NCBI RefSeq assembly: GCF_002754245.1
Contig: NZ_PEEX01000001.1
Location: 1,468,001-1,532,000, forward strand
DNA from: Chryseobacterium sp. 52
GTDB taxonomy: Bacteria; Bacteroidota; Bacteroidia; Flavobacteriales; Weeksellaceae
Direction of reading: 5' to 3'
DNA: 64,000 nt
Position numbers and translations under genes: made by a program. Of the stretch, positions 53,194 through 61,351 are shown in pieces. The first letter of the stretch is position 1. Every line of letters starts with the position of its first letter. A model generated the notes under the pieces. The model saw only the letters and a program-made list of their open reading frames with translations, was not told where the DNA came from and searched no databases.

Positions 53194-53569
53194 AATTCAG
53201 AGCTATTTACAGGCTGAAGATTTAAGAACCAGAATCGAGTTTACTTTCACTGAAACCAACAACTGGAATAACTTTTTTAGGGTTCAGGAATTCATAACCT
53301 CATTTTGTAAGATAGCCTTAGATTGTGATGAGCTAGGAAAGTTGTCTATGACTTACTTTATAAATCCCCATCTTAAAGAACTTGTAAGTGAATCTTTGGG
53401 AGATGCTGTTGAAAAACATTTTGATGAGTTAGATAATTATAAAATGAAAGACTTTATAAAAATGATTCCTTTGGAGAGGAGATACGATAGATACTTTGAA
53501 GAGTTGTTGAGATTTACAAAGATATACCCACATTACAAAGCTATTATTACAGAGAAAAATTCTTTATAA
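53156..53569 (+). pseudogene. Open frame without a start codon, possibly the 3' part of the frame before it
   Basis: About 137 codons open from an in-frame stop at 53153 to TAA at 53569. The peptide (IKRVLIEIQSYLQAEDLR, then FTETNNWNNFFRVQEFI) reads like real coding, but there is no ATG until 53348 and the first possible start is a TTG at 53342. Residues after that are MTYFINPHLKELVSES and on to HYKAIITEKNSL. It is joined in phase +1 to the frame before it. Most likely one broken gene. Confidence 0.4.
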
Positions 53570-53613
53570 AGCAAAAGACAAGCATAGACCTTTTACGAGG
53601 TTTTAGAAAAAGT

Positions 53614-53646
53614 AATTTCCTCCAAATTTCAGAGGGAATTTTTGTT
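53614..53646 (+). terminator. Possible terminator after the broken gene
   Basis: AATTTCCTC with GAGGGAATT (one G-T pair, loop of 9) followed by a T run. Confidence 0.45.
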
Positions 53647-53802
53647 CTTGTACATAGTGTAAGCACTTATATGTCATGTTTTGTATATTAAAACATTGAT
53701 AGTTAATTGTTTATTGAAAAAACAAATAACAGATGGAGTTTTAGTCACATTTTTAGTTGTTTTTCGATACTCAAAAATACACAAATGAGATATTGTGTTC
53801 AG

Positions 53803-54891
53803 CTATATTTTTTTGATAAAATCCTGCATTCCGTAAGACTCAATTGCTTTTTGTTTCAGAGGGTTTGTACTCCATTCTTCCCATTCACCAGTATAAGGAT
53901 TGTAGCCACACTTTAAAGGCTTGGAGGTATCAAGTCCATTGTTAAAACTTGTTTGTTCGGTGTAGGCTCTACAATCAGTGCAGATGTAACGGAATTCACA
54001 ATCTTTGCAAACTTCAATAAGATCTTTGGTTAAGTTCCAATATTTTTTAAATTCAGGATGATTTAAAGCATTTTCTAATGCTGTATTCTTGATGTTTCCA
54101 AAACTTTGAGGCATGGAGGGGCAATTTTTAATGTTGCCCTTTACATCTATTGATATTTTTTTGTTAAGACAGGAATTGTGCTGTTTGGCTTCGAGATAAA
54201 AGTTACGATTAAGATTGATATTTTTTAAATCAATCAATCCACAACTTAAAGGGATATTAATTTTATTTTTAATGATACTTAGTTGAACATGTTCTAAAGT
54301 TTGAGAATCCTGTTCATCCGATGAATGCAATATAAAATGGAGAAATTTATTTGAAATGCTGTAGTGATTCTCTTTGATAAATGTAACCAATTGTAAGTCA
54401 TAATTTGCAACAAGTGATACTTCATTAATACTAGAATCATTAAGCAAATTTAATTTACTAATTATGTTTATTATATCATTTAATTCCAGTTCTGAAAATC
54501 TTATTTGTAGATATTTAATTCTCAAATCACAAATTTGTTGTATCAGCACATCATTTAAGACATCTGAATTATTGACATCCAAAATTAAATAATCAACATA
54601 AGAAGGGGTTTCTTTAAATTCTGAGACGCTCTTAAAAGTTGATAGTTCTTTCTTAGAACTTAAAATAATTCCTAACTTATTATCTATGATAAAATTAAGA
54701 TACTCTTCTAAAGCTTCTAAGCTCTCTTTATCCAATTGTTTTTTTAATACAGAATAGTTTTGATGTTCATTTGATAGTAAATCAAAAAAAGCAATCGGAA
54801 TAAGTTGCAAAAACCCAGTACTTGTATCCAAAATAATAGAATTTGTAGCTCCTCGGGTAATTTTAACCGAGTCAAATAACTTTAAAAACAT
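53803..54891 (-). CDS. gwsS: Grasp-with-spasm system SPASM-domain peptide maturase
   Basis: A 362-residue protein of the SPASM-with-grasp type. The N-terminal half has no CxxxCxxC radical-SAM motif. Cysteines gather in the C-terminal half: SCGLIDL, NSCLNKK, KNCPSMP, then VCKDCEFRYICTDC and LKCGYN, the arrangement of a SPASM domain with room for auxiliary Fe-S clusters. In this family the protein works beside an ATP-grasp ligase on a GG-leader peptide. Its start lies 2 bases after a 54-codon gene. It is the last gene of the minus-strand operon. Its catalytic role is unproven. Confidence 0.88.
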   Translation of the reverse strand: MFLKLFDSVKITRGATNSIILDTSTGFLQLIPIAFFDLLSNEHQNYSVLKKQLDKESLEALEEYLNFIIDNKLGIILSSKKELSTFKSVSEFKETPSYVDYLILDVNNSDVLNDVLIQQICDLRIKYLQIRFSELELNDIINIISKLNLLNDSSINEVSLVANYDLQLVTFIKENHYSISNKFLHFILHSSDEQDSQTLEHVQLSIIKNKINIPLSCGLIDLKNINLNRNFYLEAKQHNSCLNKKISIDVKGNIKNCPSMPQSFGNIKNTALENALNHPEFKKYWNLTKDLIEVCKDCEFRYICTDCRAYTEQTSFNNGLDTSKPLKCGYNPYTGEWEEWSTNPLKQKAIESYGMQDFIKKI

Positions 54892-54893
54892 AC

Positions 54894-55058
54894 TTAATAC
54901 AAAAGGGAATAATGTTTTTGTGAACGGAAAATCTTTGTTTTTCCACTTTTTTTATCTTTATTTTCAGAATATTTAACTTGAGACACACTGTTGCTTCTCT
55001 TCCATTCCTGTAGAGAAAATTCGATTCCTTTTAGGTGTAATTCTTTTTTTTCCTTCAT
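54894..55058 (-). CDS. Small 54-residue protein embedded between gwsG and gwsS
   Basis: This short gene fills the gap between the ATP-grasp and SPASM genes exactly. Its ATG overlaps the gwsG stop as ATGA (55055-55058), the mark of translational coupling, and its TAA ends 2 bases before the gwsS start. The peptide begins MKEKKELHLKGIEFSLQEWK and is highly basic (about a dozen Lys and several Arg), without cysteine and without a GG leader, ending KHYSLLY. It may be a helper or docking protein for the two enzymes. I know no family for it; the reality of the gene is inferred from the packing. Confidence 0.65.
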   Translation of the reverse strand: MKEKKELHLKGIEFSLQEWKRSNSVSQVKYSENKDKKSGKTKIFRSQKHYSLLY

Positions 55059-55981
55059 AATAAATCTGCAATATGCTTTTCTATTTGATAGTTTCCATAG
55101 TAACTGACTTGGTGAAACTGTCCTAATGGATTAACTTCTAAAAAATAATCATCATCATCAGACTTTAGTAAGTCAACCGTTCCACACTTAAAGTCCAGTT
55201 TCTTTGCCAATTTTAAAATTTTCCTTTTCAGTTCTGATGGAAGTGCAACGGGAAGATATCTTTTGTCTCTCTCTCTTATGTTCCTAATATCAACATTGTA
55301 AGAAAAATCAAATGTAGCAATTGCCCAAATCTGCTTTTCAAAAAAGAATGCCCTTATTTCATAAAGACAATCAATCTTTCTTTGAATTAATGAAGGTATA
55401 ATATTTTCTTCTTTATCATGAATATCATTTAGGTCTACTTCATGTGTGTAATTCAGATACAGGTCATTTTCAACGATAATCGGTTTCATTTCAGAGACTG
55501 CTTTTGTAATATAAGCCTGAGATATGTCAATCTGCTCCAAGTCCTTTAATCCTGATAAAATGTAAGTACCGGGAATTTTTAAGCCTAGAGATTTTGCCAA
55601 AAATAAAACTTCTAACTTATTAACTTCTTTGGTGAAGAGGTTTCCAAATACACGAACCCCATTTACCTTGAAATAATAGTAAATAAACTCCGATATAGAT
55701 TTGAGTTCAGAATTATAAAAATCAACTAAATTACTATCTATTTCACCTGTTATTGTATCATAATAAACTCCTCCATTTCTATAGAATACTGATTTGAAGT
55801 CTTCTAATTTATACTCAATTTCTCCAATAGAAATTTTGAAAACATTACTTTCAAAATTGAAAAAAACTTTGTTGATATGTTGGTTCTCACTTAAACGAAC
55901 AAATTCTTTATTTTGATACGATAACCAAGTACAAATCTCATCCGTCATTGTATCATTATCTACACTAATGATTAGTATCAT
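55055..55981 (-). CDS. gwsG: Grasp-with-spasm system ATP-grasp peptide maturase
   Basis: A 308-residue ATP-grasp ligase of the graspetide (microviridin MvdC/MvdD-like) type, which joins side chains of a precursor peptide by ester or amide bonds. Visible blocks are the N-terminal RNGGVYYD, KLEVLFLAKSLGLKIPGTY, ITKAVSEMKPII (lysine for ATP), LIQRKIDCLYEIRAFFFEKQIWA, and DFKCGTVDLL...YFLEVNPLGQF with the Asp, Glu and Asn that bind magnesium. It overlaps the gene before it by 17 bases and the small gene after it by 4. Confidence 0.9.
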   Translation of the reverse strand: MILIISVDNDTMTDEICTWLSYQNKEFVRLSENQHINKVFFNFESNVFKISIGEIEYKLEDFKSVFYRNGGVYYDTITGEIDSNLVDFYNSELKSISEFIYYYFKVNGVRVFGNLFTKEVNKLEVLFLAKSLGLKIPGTYILSGLKDLEQIDISQAYITKAVSEMKPIIVENDLYLNYTHEVDLNDIHDKEENIIPSLIQRKIDCLYEIRAFFFEKQIWAIATFDFSYNVDIRNIRERDKRYLPVALPSELKRKILKLAKKLDFKCGTVDLLKSDDDDYFLEVNPLGQFHQVSYYGNYQIEKHIADLL

Positions 55982-57005
55982 CTAATTTAATTAAATACTT
56001 TTTAAATAATTCAGCATCATTATTATTCTTAAACTGAAACCCTTCTACAGTAATACTCGTAAAAACATAATCTTTATTACTTAAAAAGAATATATTTTTT
56101 TTAGCCTCTTCGTCAGTTGATGTCAAACCTATTAATTGCCTTTTTCTGTTAATCTCTTTTATTTTAGTAGTTACTTCTGCTGCTCTCTTTTCTGGTAAGA
56201 TTGCCTCGGATATATAGCAGCAATCTGCTTTCTCATTATTAACAGTAAATTGATAAATTTTAAAAAATGAATAATCCTTTGTTCCATTATTTAAATCAAG
56301 CAATTGTCCTGCAATGTCTGGCCTTATCTTTCCTTCATTTAAAGCCCCTAGTATCTCTTTTGAAAAATTAACTTTCTGACTGCTATAGTGATTATTAGCT
56401 AATTGATGCCAAATAATGTAATAAAATTTTTGATAGAACATATTATCTGCTGAAGCCAGTCCAATATTATATTCATTAGGAAATCCTTTCTTTTGAATCA
56501 ATCTAAGCAAATTGGTGGCTGCAATACTGTCACTTTTTGTGAGTTCTTTTTTATATGCTTCATAGTTACCCCCTGACAATTTTCTATAATACTGGTCTAG
56601 TTCATACAGTGAATCTAAAGTTTTTTTATATTGTAAGTCAATCTTGTTTTCACAAGGTTTTATTTTATACTTCTCACTATTTTTAAAATTTTCAGATAAA
56701 AAACTAATATCAAACACCTTTCCTAAACATTTTAACGAATGATAATCATAATAAGCATTTTCAAAATCCTTCACTCTTAAAGCCACATTCATACTGTTTT
56801 GTAAATCTTTTGCATGTGGTTTGAATTCTTTAAAAGCTTGTTTATATAGATTGTTTGCTCCTGCTAAATCATTAGAGATAATTTTATTTTCAGCTTCATT
56901 TACCAACTCATAGTACTTGAGAAGATACTGACTTTTCAGCTCAAAATCTTGAGCACTTATCGTTGAGCTGAATAGTGCAAACAGTAATATTAATGTACTT
57001 CTCAT
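55965..57005 (-). CDS. Secreted helical protein of the grasp-with-spasm operon
   Basis: A 346-residue exported protein with signal peptide MRSTLILLFALFSSTISAQ. The mature part is nearly all helix, rich in Lys, Asn and Tyr, with TPR-like spacing near residues 25-75 (YYELVNEAENKIISNDLAGAN, LYKQAFKEF). Cysteines occur in SLKCLG, KPCENK and DCCYIS. I do not know the family. Its stop lies inside the gwsG start region, so the two are translated together. It may act at the envelope on the finished peptide (export, cleavage, or immunity), which is inference. Confidence 0.75.
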   Translation of the reverse strand: MRSTLILLFALFSSTISAQDFELKSQYLLKYYELVNEAENKIISNDLAGANNLYKQAFKEFKPHAKDLQNSMNVALRVKDFENAYYDYHSLKCLGKVFDISFLSENFKNSEKYKIKPCENKIDLQYKKTLDSLYELDQYYRKLSGGNYEAYKKELTKSDSIAATNLLRLIQKKGFPNEYNIGLASADNMFYQKFYYIIWHQLANNHYSSQKVNFSKEILGALNEGKIRPDIAGQLLDLNNGTKDYSFFKIYQFTVNNEKADCCYISEAILPEKRAAEVTTKIKEINRKRQLIGLTSTDEEAKKNIFFLSNKDYVFTSITVEGFQFKNNNDAELFKKYLIKLDDTNH

Positions 57006-57058
57006 TGATATTTATTAATTGCAAAATGAGAAGCATATATGCTTCTCATCTTTTCTTT

Positions 57059-57325
57059 TTAAGGGTTGCAAGATTTATCTATTGGATATGTTCCATTGTA
57101 CCCCACACCTCCGTTATGGAAATCCAAATCACTTGTATAACCTGTACATACGCATGAACCCCCTGGGCCTGAGGGCAGTTCAACTTCTCCACCTCCCGTA
57201 ACTGTTGGTTCAACTCCAAGCCCAAAACTTGGTACAGCAGGACCTCCCTGTCCCCCTAAAACTGTTGATAACTTCTCGTTTTGAAGTTGAAAACTTCCTA
57301 ATTTTTGTAATAATTTTGTTTTCAT
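57059..57325 (-). CDS. gwsA: Grasp-with-spasm precursor peptide
   Basis: An 88-residue peptide. The ATG at 57325 gives MKTKLLQKLGSFQLQNEKLS followed by TVLGGQGG, a leader ending in a double glycine as in CFB-group natural product precursors. The middle is Gly, Pro and Val rich (GPAVPSFGLGVEPTVTGGG). The core at the end reads SCVCTGYTSDLDFHNGG and on to YPIDKSCNP: three Cys, several Thr/Ser next to Asp, the donors and acceptors for side-chain ring closure by an ATP-grasp ligase. The TTG one codon before is a less likely start. It lies first in the operon, 53 bases before the secreted helical protein. Confidence 0.85.
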   Translation of the reverse strand: MKTKLLQKLGSFQLQNEKLSTVLGGQGGPAVPSFGLGVEPTVTGGGEVELPSGPGGSCVCTGYTSDLDFHNGGVGYNGTYPIDKSCNP

Positions 57326-57402
57326 CAAATAAATTTTAAAATAGTTAATAAATTGTTTTTATTAAATTCACTAAATATTAATTGTTGAATCGGTGAATTG
57401 TT

Positions 57403-57434
57403 TATCAAATAAACATGATTTATATCAAATAAAC
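57403..57434 (-). repeat. Tandem 20-bp spaced repeat upstream of gwsA
   Basis: GTTTATTTGATA (minus strand) occurs at 57403-57414 and 57423-57434, exactly 20 bases apart, about 80-110 bases upstream of the gwsA start. A related TTATTTGATG sits at the start codon itself. It may be a regulator-binding pair or duplicated promoter parts. Confidence 0.45.
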
Positions 57435-57711
57435 AAATTTTTACAACTTTTTTTAATGACTCAATCGTTTTGTAATTATACAGATATTAATAAAAAACGA
57501 TTATAAATACTAACATTTTGCCATATAATGAATGCGACTAGTACTTTGTCAATATCCAAACTTGTTTTGGTTGAAATTTTTAACATTAAAAACCAATAGT
57601 TTTTTAAAATTTAACAATAGAAACTTACCTTAGCAGTTGAGCTAATTTTTATATATTACCCAACCTTCTATATGAACAAGAAGCCCCTCCTATTATTTGA
57701 GTTTGGGTATT

Positions 57712-57740
57712 ACCCCCTCTTTTTTTAATCGGGGTTTTTT
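57712..57740 (+). terminator. Possible terminator on the plus strand in the gwsA-tRNA spacer
   Basis: ACCCC with GGGGT (long loop of about 14) followed by six T. An ACCCAA/TTGGGT inverted pair lies just upstream (57658-57663 and 57703-57708). No gene is visible before it. The rest of 57329-57893 is AT-rich without coding frames. Confidence 0.35.
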
Positions 57741-57893
57741 CTATTCATTTGAAAAAAGACAAAATATTTTTAGTTTGGAGATTTTTAAAGAGATACAACA
57801 GCCAATTTTACCCCTAAAAATTTACTAAATGTGGTGCTGAGATAAGAAATCACTAATCTTTGTTATATGAAAAATGTGGGAAAGAAAACCTTA

Positions 57894-57930
57894 ATAAAAA
57901 CAAAAACCCACTGAATATCAGTGAGTTTTA
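57894..57930 (-). terminator. Terminator after tRNA-Ser
   Basis: AAAACCCACTGA with TCAGTGAGTTTT, one mismatch, and a T-rich run on the minus strand, 12 bases beyond the tRNA end. Confidence 0.6.
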
Positions 57931-57941
57931 TTTAATATCAG

Positions 57942-58028
57942 CAGAGAGGAAGGGATTCGAACCCTCGATACAGTTACCCGTATACTACCTTTCCAGGGTA
58001 GCTCCTTCAACCACTCGGACACCTCTCT
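57942..58028 (-). tRNA. tRNA-Ser (anticodon GGA)
   Basis: 87 nt on the minus strand with acceptor stem AGAGAGG/CCTCTCT, anticodon stem CTACC/GGTAG around CTGGAAA, a long variable arm, and GGGTTCGAATCCC. CCA is not encoded. It stands at the border between the accessory block and housekeeping genes. Confidence 0.95.
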
Positions 58029-58083
58029 ATTTGAGATTGCAAAAATAGAGTAATTTCTGGAATCTGCAAATTATTATTTAAAA

Positions 58084-59100
58084 TTAGTTAGTAATTTCTC
58101 CACAAAGACTTTTCGTGAAGTTATCAGCAAAGCTTCCTGAGTAACTAGGATTGTCTATCAGGTGCATAGCCTTGGTGATGGCCGTTTCCGCTGTCATATC
58201 CCTTCCGCTGATTGCTCCGATCCTTGAGAATATATTACTGTTTTCATACTTTCCGAATGAGATACCTCCTGAAATACACTGACTTACCACAACGATTTCA
58301 GTTCCGTTATTTCTGATTTCCTGAAGCGTGTCCTGGGTTTTTTCACTGCTGAAAATAGTTCCCGATCCAAAAACCTGAAGAATTAAAACCTTCATTTTAG
58401 GGATTTCTTTAAAGTGGCTCAGGTGCATGCCCGGAAAAATTCTCCAGAACAGAATATCTTCAGAAATATGTTCATCTACATGAAATTCTACTTCAGAATC
58501 ACAACGGTAGAGATTATCCTTGACGATATTTAAATGTACTCCCGACTGTCCCAGAATAGGGTAGTTCGGGCTTGAATAGGCATCAAAATACTCAGCAGAA
58601 TATTTCAGTGTTCTGTTTCCTCTTAGTAATTTATATTCAAAATAAACGGCAACTTCCTGAATAACAGCCTCGTCATTTTCATAAAGGCTGGCATAATAAA
58701 TACTGGTCAGAAGATTTTCTTTTGCATCCGTTCTCAGATCTCCGATAGGAAGCTGTGAACCGGTCATAATCACAGGTTTTCTGAGCCCTTTTAGCATGAA
58801 ACTTAAAGCAGAAGCCGTATAAGACATCGTATCCGTTCCGTGAAGAATCAGAAAGCCGTCATACAATTCATAATTTTTGAGAATGTAGTTCGCGATCGCC
58901 TTCCATTCCTCAGGCCCCATATCCGAAGAATCCAGCGGTTTTGCGAAAGGATGTACAAACACTTCGCATTCCATTAGTTTCATCTCGGGCATTTTTTCGA
59001 AAATATTTCCAAAATCAAATGCACGGAGGCTTCCGGTTTCATAATCTTTTTCCATACCGATGGTTCCTCCGGTATAGATGAGCAGGACTTTTCGTTTCAT
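58084..59100 (-). CDS. ansA: Type I (cytoplasmic) L-asparaginase
   Basis: A 338-residue enzyme that hydrolyses asparagine to aspartate and ammonia. TGG(T) in YTGGTIGM (residues 10-13) holds the first catalytic threonine and HGTDTMSYTAS (87-97) the second with the Asp. TGSQLPI, GNRTLKYSAEYFDAYSSPNYP and SQCISGG are further family marks. No signal peptide, as in AnsA. A TAATTTTG -7 element lies at 59147-59154 (minus). Confidence 0.93.
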   Translation of the reverse strand: MKRKVLLIYTGGTIGMEKDYETGSLRAFDFGNIFEKMPEMKLMECEVFVHPFAKPLDSSDMGPEEWKAIANYILKNYELYDGFLILHGTDTMSYTASALSFMLKGLRKPVIMTGSQLPIGDLRTDAKENLLTSIYYASLYENDEAVIQEVAVYFEYKLLRGNRTLKYSAEYFDAYSSPNYPILGQSGVHLNIVKDNLYRCDSEVEFHVDEHISEDILFWRIFPGMHLSHFKEIPKMKVLILQVFGSGTIFSSEKTQDTLQEIRNNGTEIVVVSQCISGGISFGKYENSNIFSRIGAISGRDMTAETAITKAMHLIDNPSYSGSFADNFTKSLCGEITN

Positions 59101-59266
59101 GAATTACTTTTTAGTAAGAAATTGAGCCTTGTTCAGGTTCATAGCCCAAAATTACGTTAATTTGCAAAGATTTGAAAATGAATGAAACGTTTAGGGTGAA
59201 ATTTTATGATAATAAGACTATCATTATGAACGTGGCATCTGACTACAGAAAAAATTATATTATCAG

Positions 59267-59938
59267 ATGAAAGATTTAGCGCAAGCTTTTGAATATTTAA
59301 AACAGTTTTTAACAGAGGAAAGACTTTCAAAAATAGAACATTTCTCTCAGGAAAGTTCGGATTTTGTCCTTCCTGTGATGGATGATGTCTATCAGTTCAG
59401 AAATGCAGCTGCCATTATAAGATCTGTAGAAGCCTGCGCTTTTCACAAAGTCGTAGCCATGGAGGAAGAAAATGTTTTCGATCCTAATCTTACCGTAACC
59501 AAAGGTGCCGAAACCTGGGTGGAAGTAGAGAAAATGCCTAAAAACATAGCTTCATTACAGAATATTAAAGACAGGGGCTATAAAATTCTGGCGGTATCAC
59601 TGGAAAAAAATGCGGTAATGCTTCCTGATTATCAGATTACGGAACCTATCGCTCTCGTATTCGGAACCGAGATGGAAGGGGTATCGGAAGAAGTGATTGA
59701 TTTCGCAGACGAAACGCTGGCTATCCCGATGTTTGGTTTGACGAGAAGCTACAATGTTTCCGTAGCAGCAGGAATTTGTATGTACGAGCTGAAACAGAAA
59801 CTGATTAAATCAGACATTGATTATAAATTAAGCGAAGAAAAGCTGTTGAAAATGAAAATCCGATGGGCAGTTAACTCCATGCGCAGTGGAAAGCAAATCT
59901 TCGAAAAATACCTCAGAGATCACAGCCTGACCATATGA
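59267..59938 (+). CDS. trmH: TrmH-type (SpoU) RNA 2'-O-methyltransferase
   Basis: A 223-residue SPOUT methyltransferase, most like TrmH (tRNA Gm18). The three motifs are clear: YQFRNAAAIIRSVEAC (Asn and Arg of motif 1), IALVFGTEMEGVSEEVIDFAD (motif 2), and IPMFGLTRSYNVSVAAGICMYE (motif 3, knot). An N-terminal helix extension of about 30 residues and a C-terminal helix complete the usual TrmH. The next gene starts on its stop codon (ATGA). Confidence 0.85.
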   Translation: MKDLAQAFEYLKQFLTEERLSKIEHFSQESSDFVLPVMDDVYQFRNAAAIIRSVEACAFHKVVAMEEENVFDPNLTVTKGAETWVEVEKMPKNIASLQNIKDRGYKILAVSLEKNAVMLPDYQITEPIALVFGTEMEGVSEEVIDFADETLAIPMFGLTRSYNVSVAAGICMYELKQKLIKSDIDYKLSEEKLLKMKIRWAVNSMRSGKQIFEKYLRDHSLTI

Positions 59939-60585
59939 ACAGAACAGGCTTTCTTATCTTAATCGTTTTAGGCAGCTGCACTAAAAAAGCAGGGGTTGAA
60001 AAAGATATGAATGCAGATAAAGACAGTCTGGTACAAAAAATAGAAACGGTACATACGCAGGAAGCAGAAGATACAGCATCAGTTCCTTTTTCCCAGTCAC
60101 TGAAGGGAAACGGGTATACATATATACTTAAAGGATTGGAAAGTCCCAATGGAGCAATCAGTTTCAAATCCGTCAGTATATTTTATAAAAAGAAACTTTA
60201 TCAGAAGATCACTGTAGATACAGTGTCTGTTCTTCGTGATTCGGAAGTCGTTTTTAATATAGATAAAGATGTCAATTTTGATGGTTCTAATGATATAGAA
60301 CTGATCAACTGGGCTGGGAATTATGCTTGGTCCTCAAGTTTTTGGCTTTATAATAAAAAGAGCAAAAAATATGCTCATTATAAACCTTTGGATACTATTC
60401 AGAATATTCAAATTGATTCCAGAAAAAAAGAAATCACTTCAGACTATCATATTGGTCCTATTAATACCTACAATAAAGTCTATAAATGGCAAGAGGGGAA
60501 GCTTTTGCTCATGAGTGCTCATATCGAAGAGGAAGGAGAAGAAACTAATATCTACCGGAAAAATGGAAAAATCATTGTAGAATAA
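59935..60585 (+). CDS. Hypothetical lipoprotein with a calcium-loop-like motif
   Basis: A 216-residue lipoprotein (MNRTGFLILIVLGSCTKK, Cys about 15) whose ATG overlaps the trmH stop. After an acidic linker the folded part has DKDVNFDGSNDIELI (about residues 115-130), the DxNxDGxxD pattern of FG-GAP or XAC2610-like calcium loops. NWAGNYAWSSSFWLYNKKSK follows, as in XAC2610-related proteins. The role is unknown. The overlap with trmH is probably only compact packing. Confidence 0.7.
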   Translation: MNRTGFLILIVLGSCTKKAGVEKDMNADKDSLVQKIETVHTQEAEDTASVPFSQSLKGNGYTYILKGLESPNGAISFKSVSIFYKKKLYQKITVDTVSVLRDSEVVFNIDKDVNFDGSNDIELINWAGNYAWSSSFWLYNKKSKKYAHYKPLDTIQNIQIDSRKKEITSDYHIGPINTYNKVYKWQEGKLLLMSAHIEEEGEETNIYRKNGKIIVE

Positions 60586-60628
60586 CAGGCCAATTTTCAG
60601 ACTTTGCCCATCTTTAATCTTCCATCAT

Positions 60629-61333
60629 CTAGCTTGTACCCATCATATTAAAATAATTCCAGGCTGCTACAAATACGCCTGCCGTTTCTGTTCTCAGCCT
60701 TTGATGTCCAAGTGAAACAGCCTTTATTTTATGATCAGATAAATATTCAATTTCCTTTTCAGAAAAATCTCCTTCAGGACCAATTAAAAAAGTGATATGT
60801 TCCAGCGACGGAATATTTTTAAGTTCAATCCTTTCCAGGTTTTCATGACAGTGCGCCACGAAAGTATGTTCCGGATCTATGTTTTTTAAGAAATCGGTAA
60901 GCTTCACCGCATCGTTGATAACGGGGAAATGAAACCTCAAACTTTGTTTGGAAGCAGCAACAGCCTGTTTCCTGATCTTATCAATATTAATATTTTTACG
61001 TTCAGTTTTCTCTGTGATAATGATGGTTATTTCTGAAATGCCCATTTCCACAGCTTTTTCAACAAAAAATTCAATCCGGTCTATATTCTTCGTTGGAGCA
61101 ATAGCAATGTGAAGTTTAGGATTGAAATCAGGAGTATTGGTTTTAATTTCGGCAACCTCAATATTGGCTTTTTTACCTTCAATAGCAAGTTTTCCCGAAG
61201 CCAGATTCCCTTTTCCGTCGGTTACATGAATGTCTTCACCGTTTTTCATTCGAAGAACTTTTACAATGTGTTGCTGTTCTTCATCATTGATGATTACCTT
61301 TCCGTTATTGATTTCTCCAAAAAAAAGTTTCAT
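60629..61333 (-). CDS. rsmE: 16S rRNA m3U1498 methyltransferase
   Basis: A 234-residue SPOUT enzyme that methylates U1498 of 16S rRNA. It has the N-terminal PUA-like part (QQHIVKVLRMKNGEDIHVTDG), KNIDRIEFFVEKAVEMGI, KQSLRFHFP, FLIGPEGDFSEKEI and the knot SLGHQRLRTETAGVFVAAW. Length is standard. It is the last gene of the tsaD operon, 18 bases behind the small unknown gene. Confidence 0.94.
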   Translation of the reverse strand: MKLFFGEINNGKVIINDEEQQHIVKVLRMKNGEDIHVTDGKGNLASGKLAIEGKKANIEVAEIKTNTPDFNPKLHIAIAPTKNIDRIEFFVEKAVEMGISEITIIITEKTERKNINIDKIRKQAVAASKQSLRFHFPVINDAVKLTDFLKNIDPEHTFVAHCHENLERIELKNIPSLEHITFLIGPEGDFSEKEIEYLSDHKIKAVSLGHQRLRTETAGVFVAAWNYFNMMGTS

Positions 61334-61351
61334 AGAAAAGTTTATTATTTT

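Noticed and set aside
57942..58028. Integration site of a mobile island at tRNA-Ser
   Set aside because: No integrase gene and no second copy of the tRNA 3' end were seen in the window, so an island boundary is not supported beyond position.
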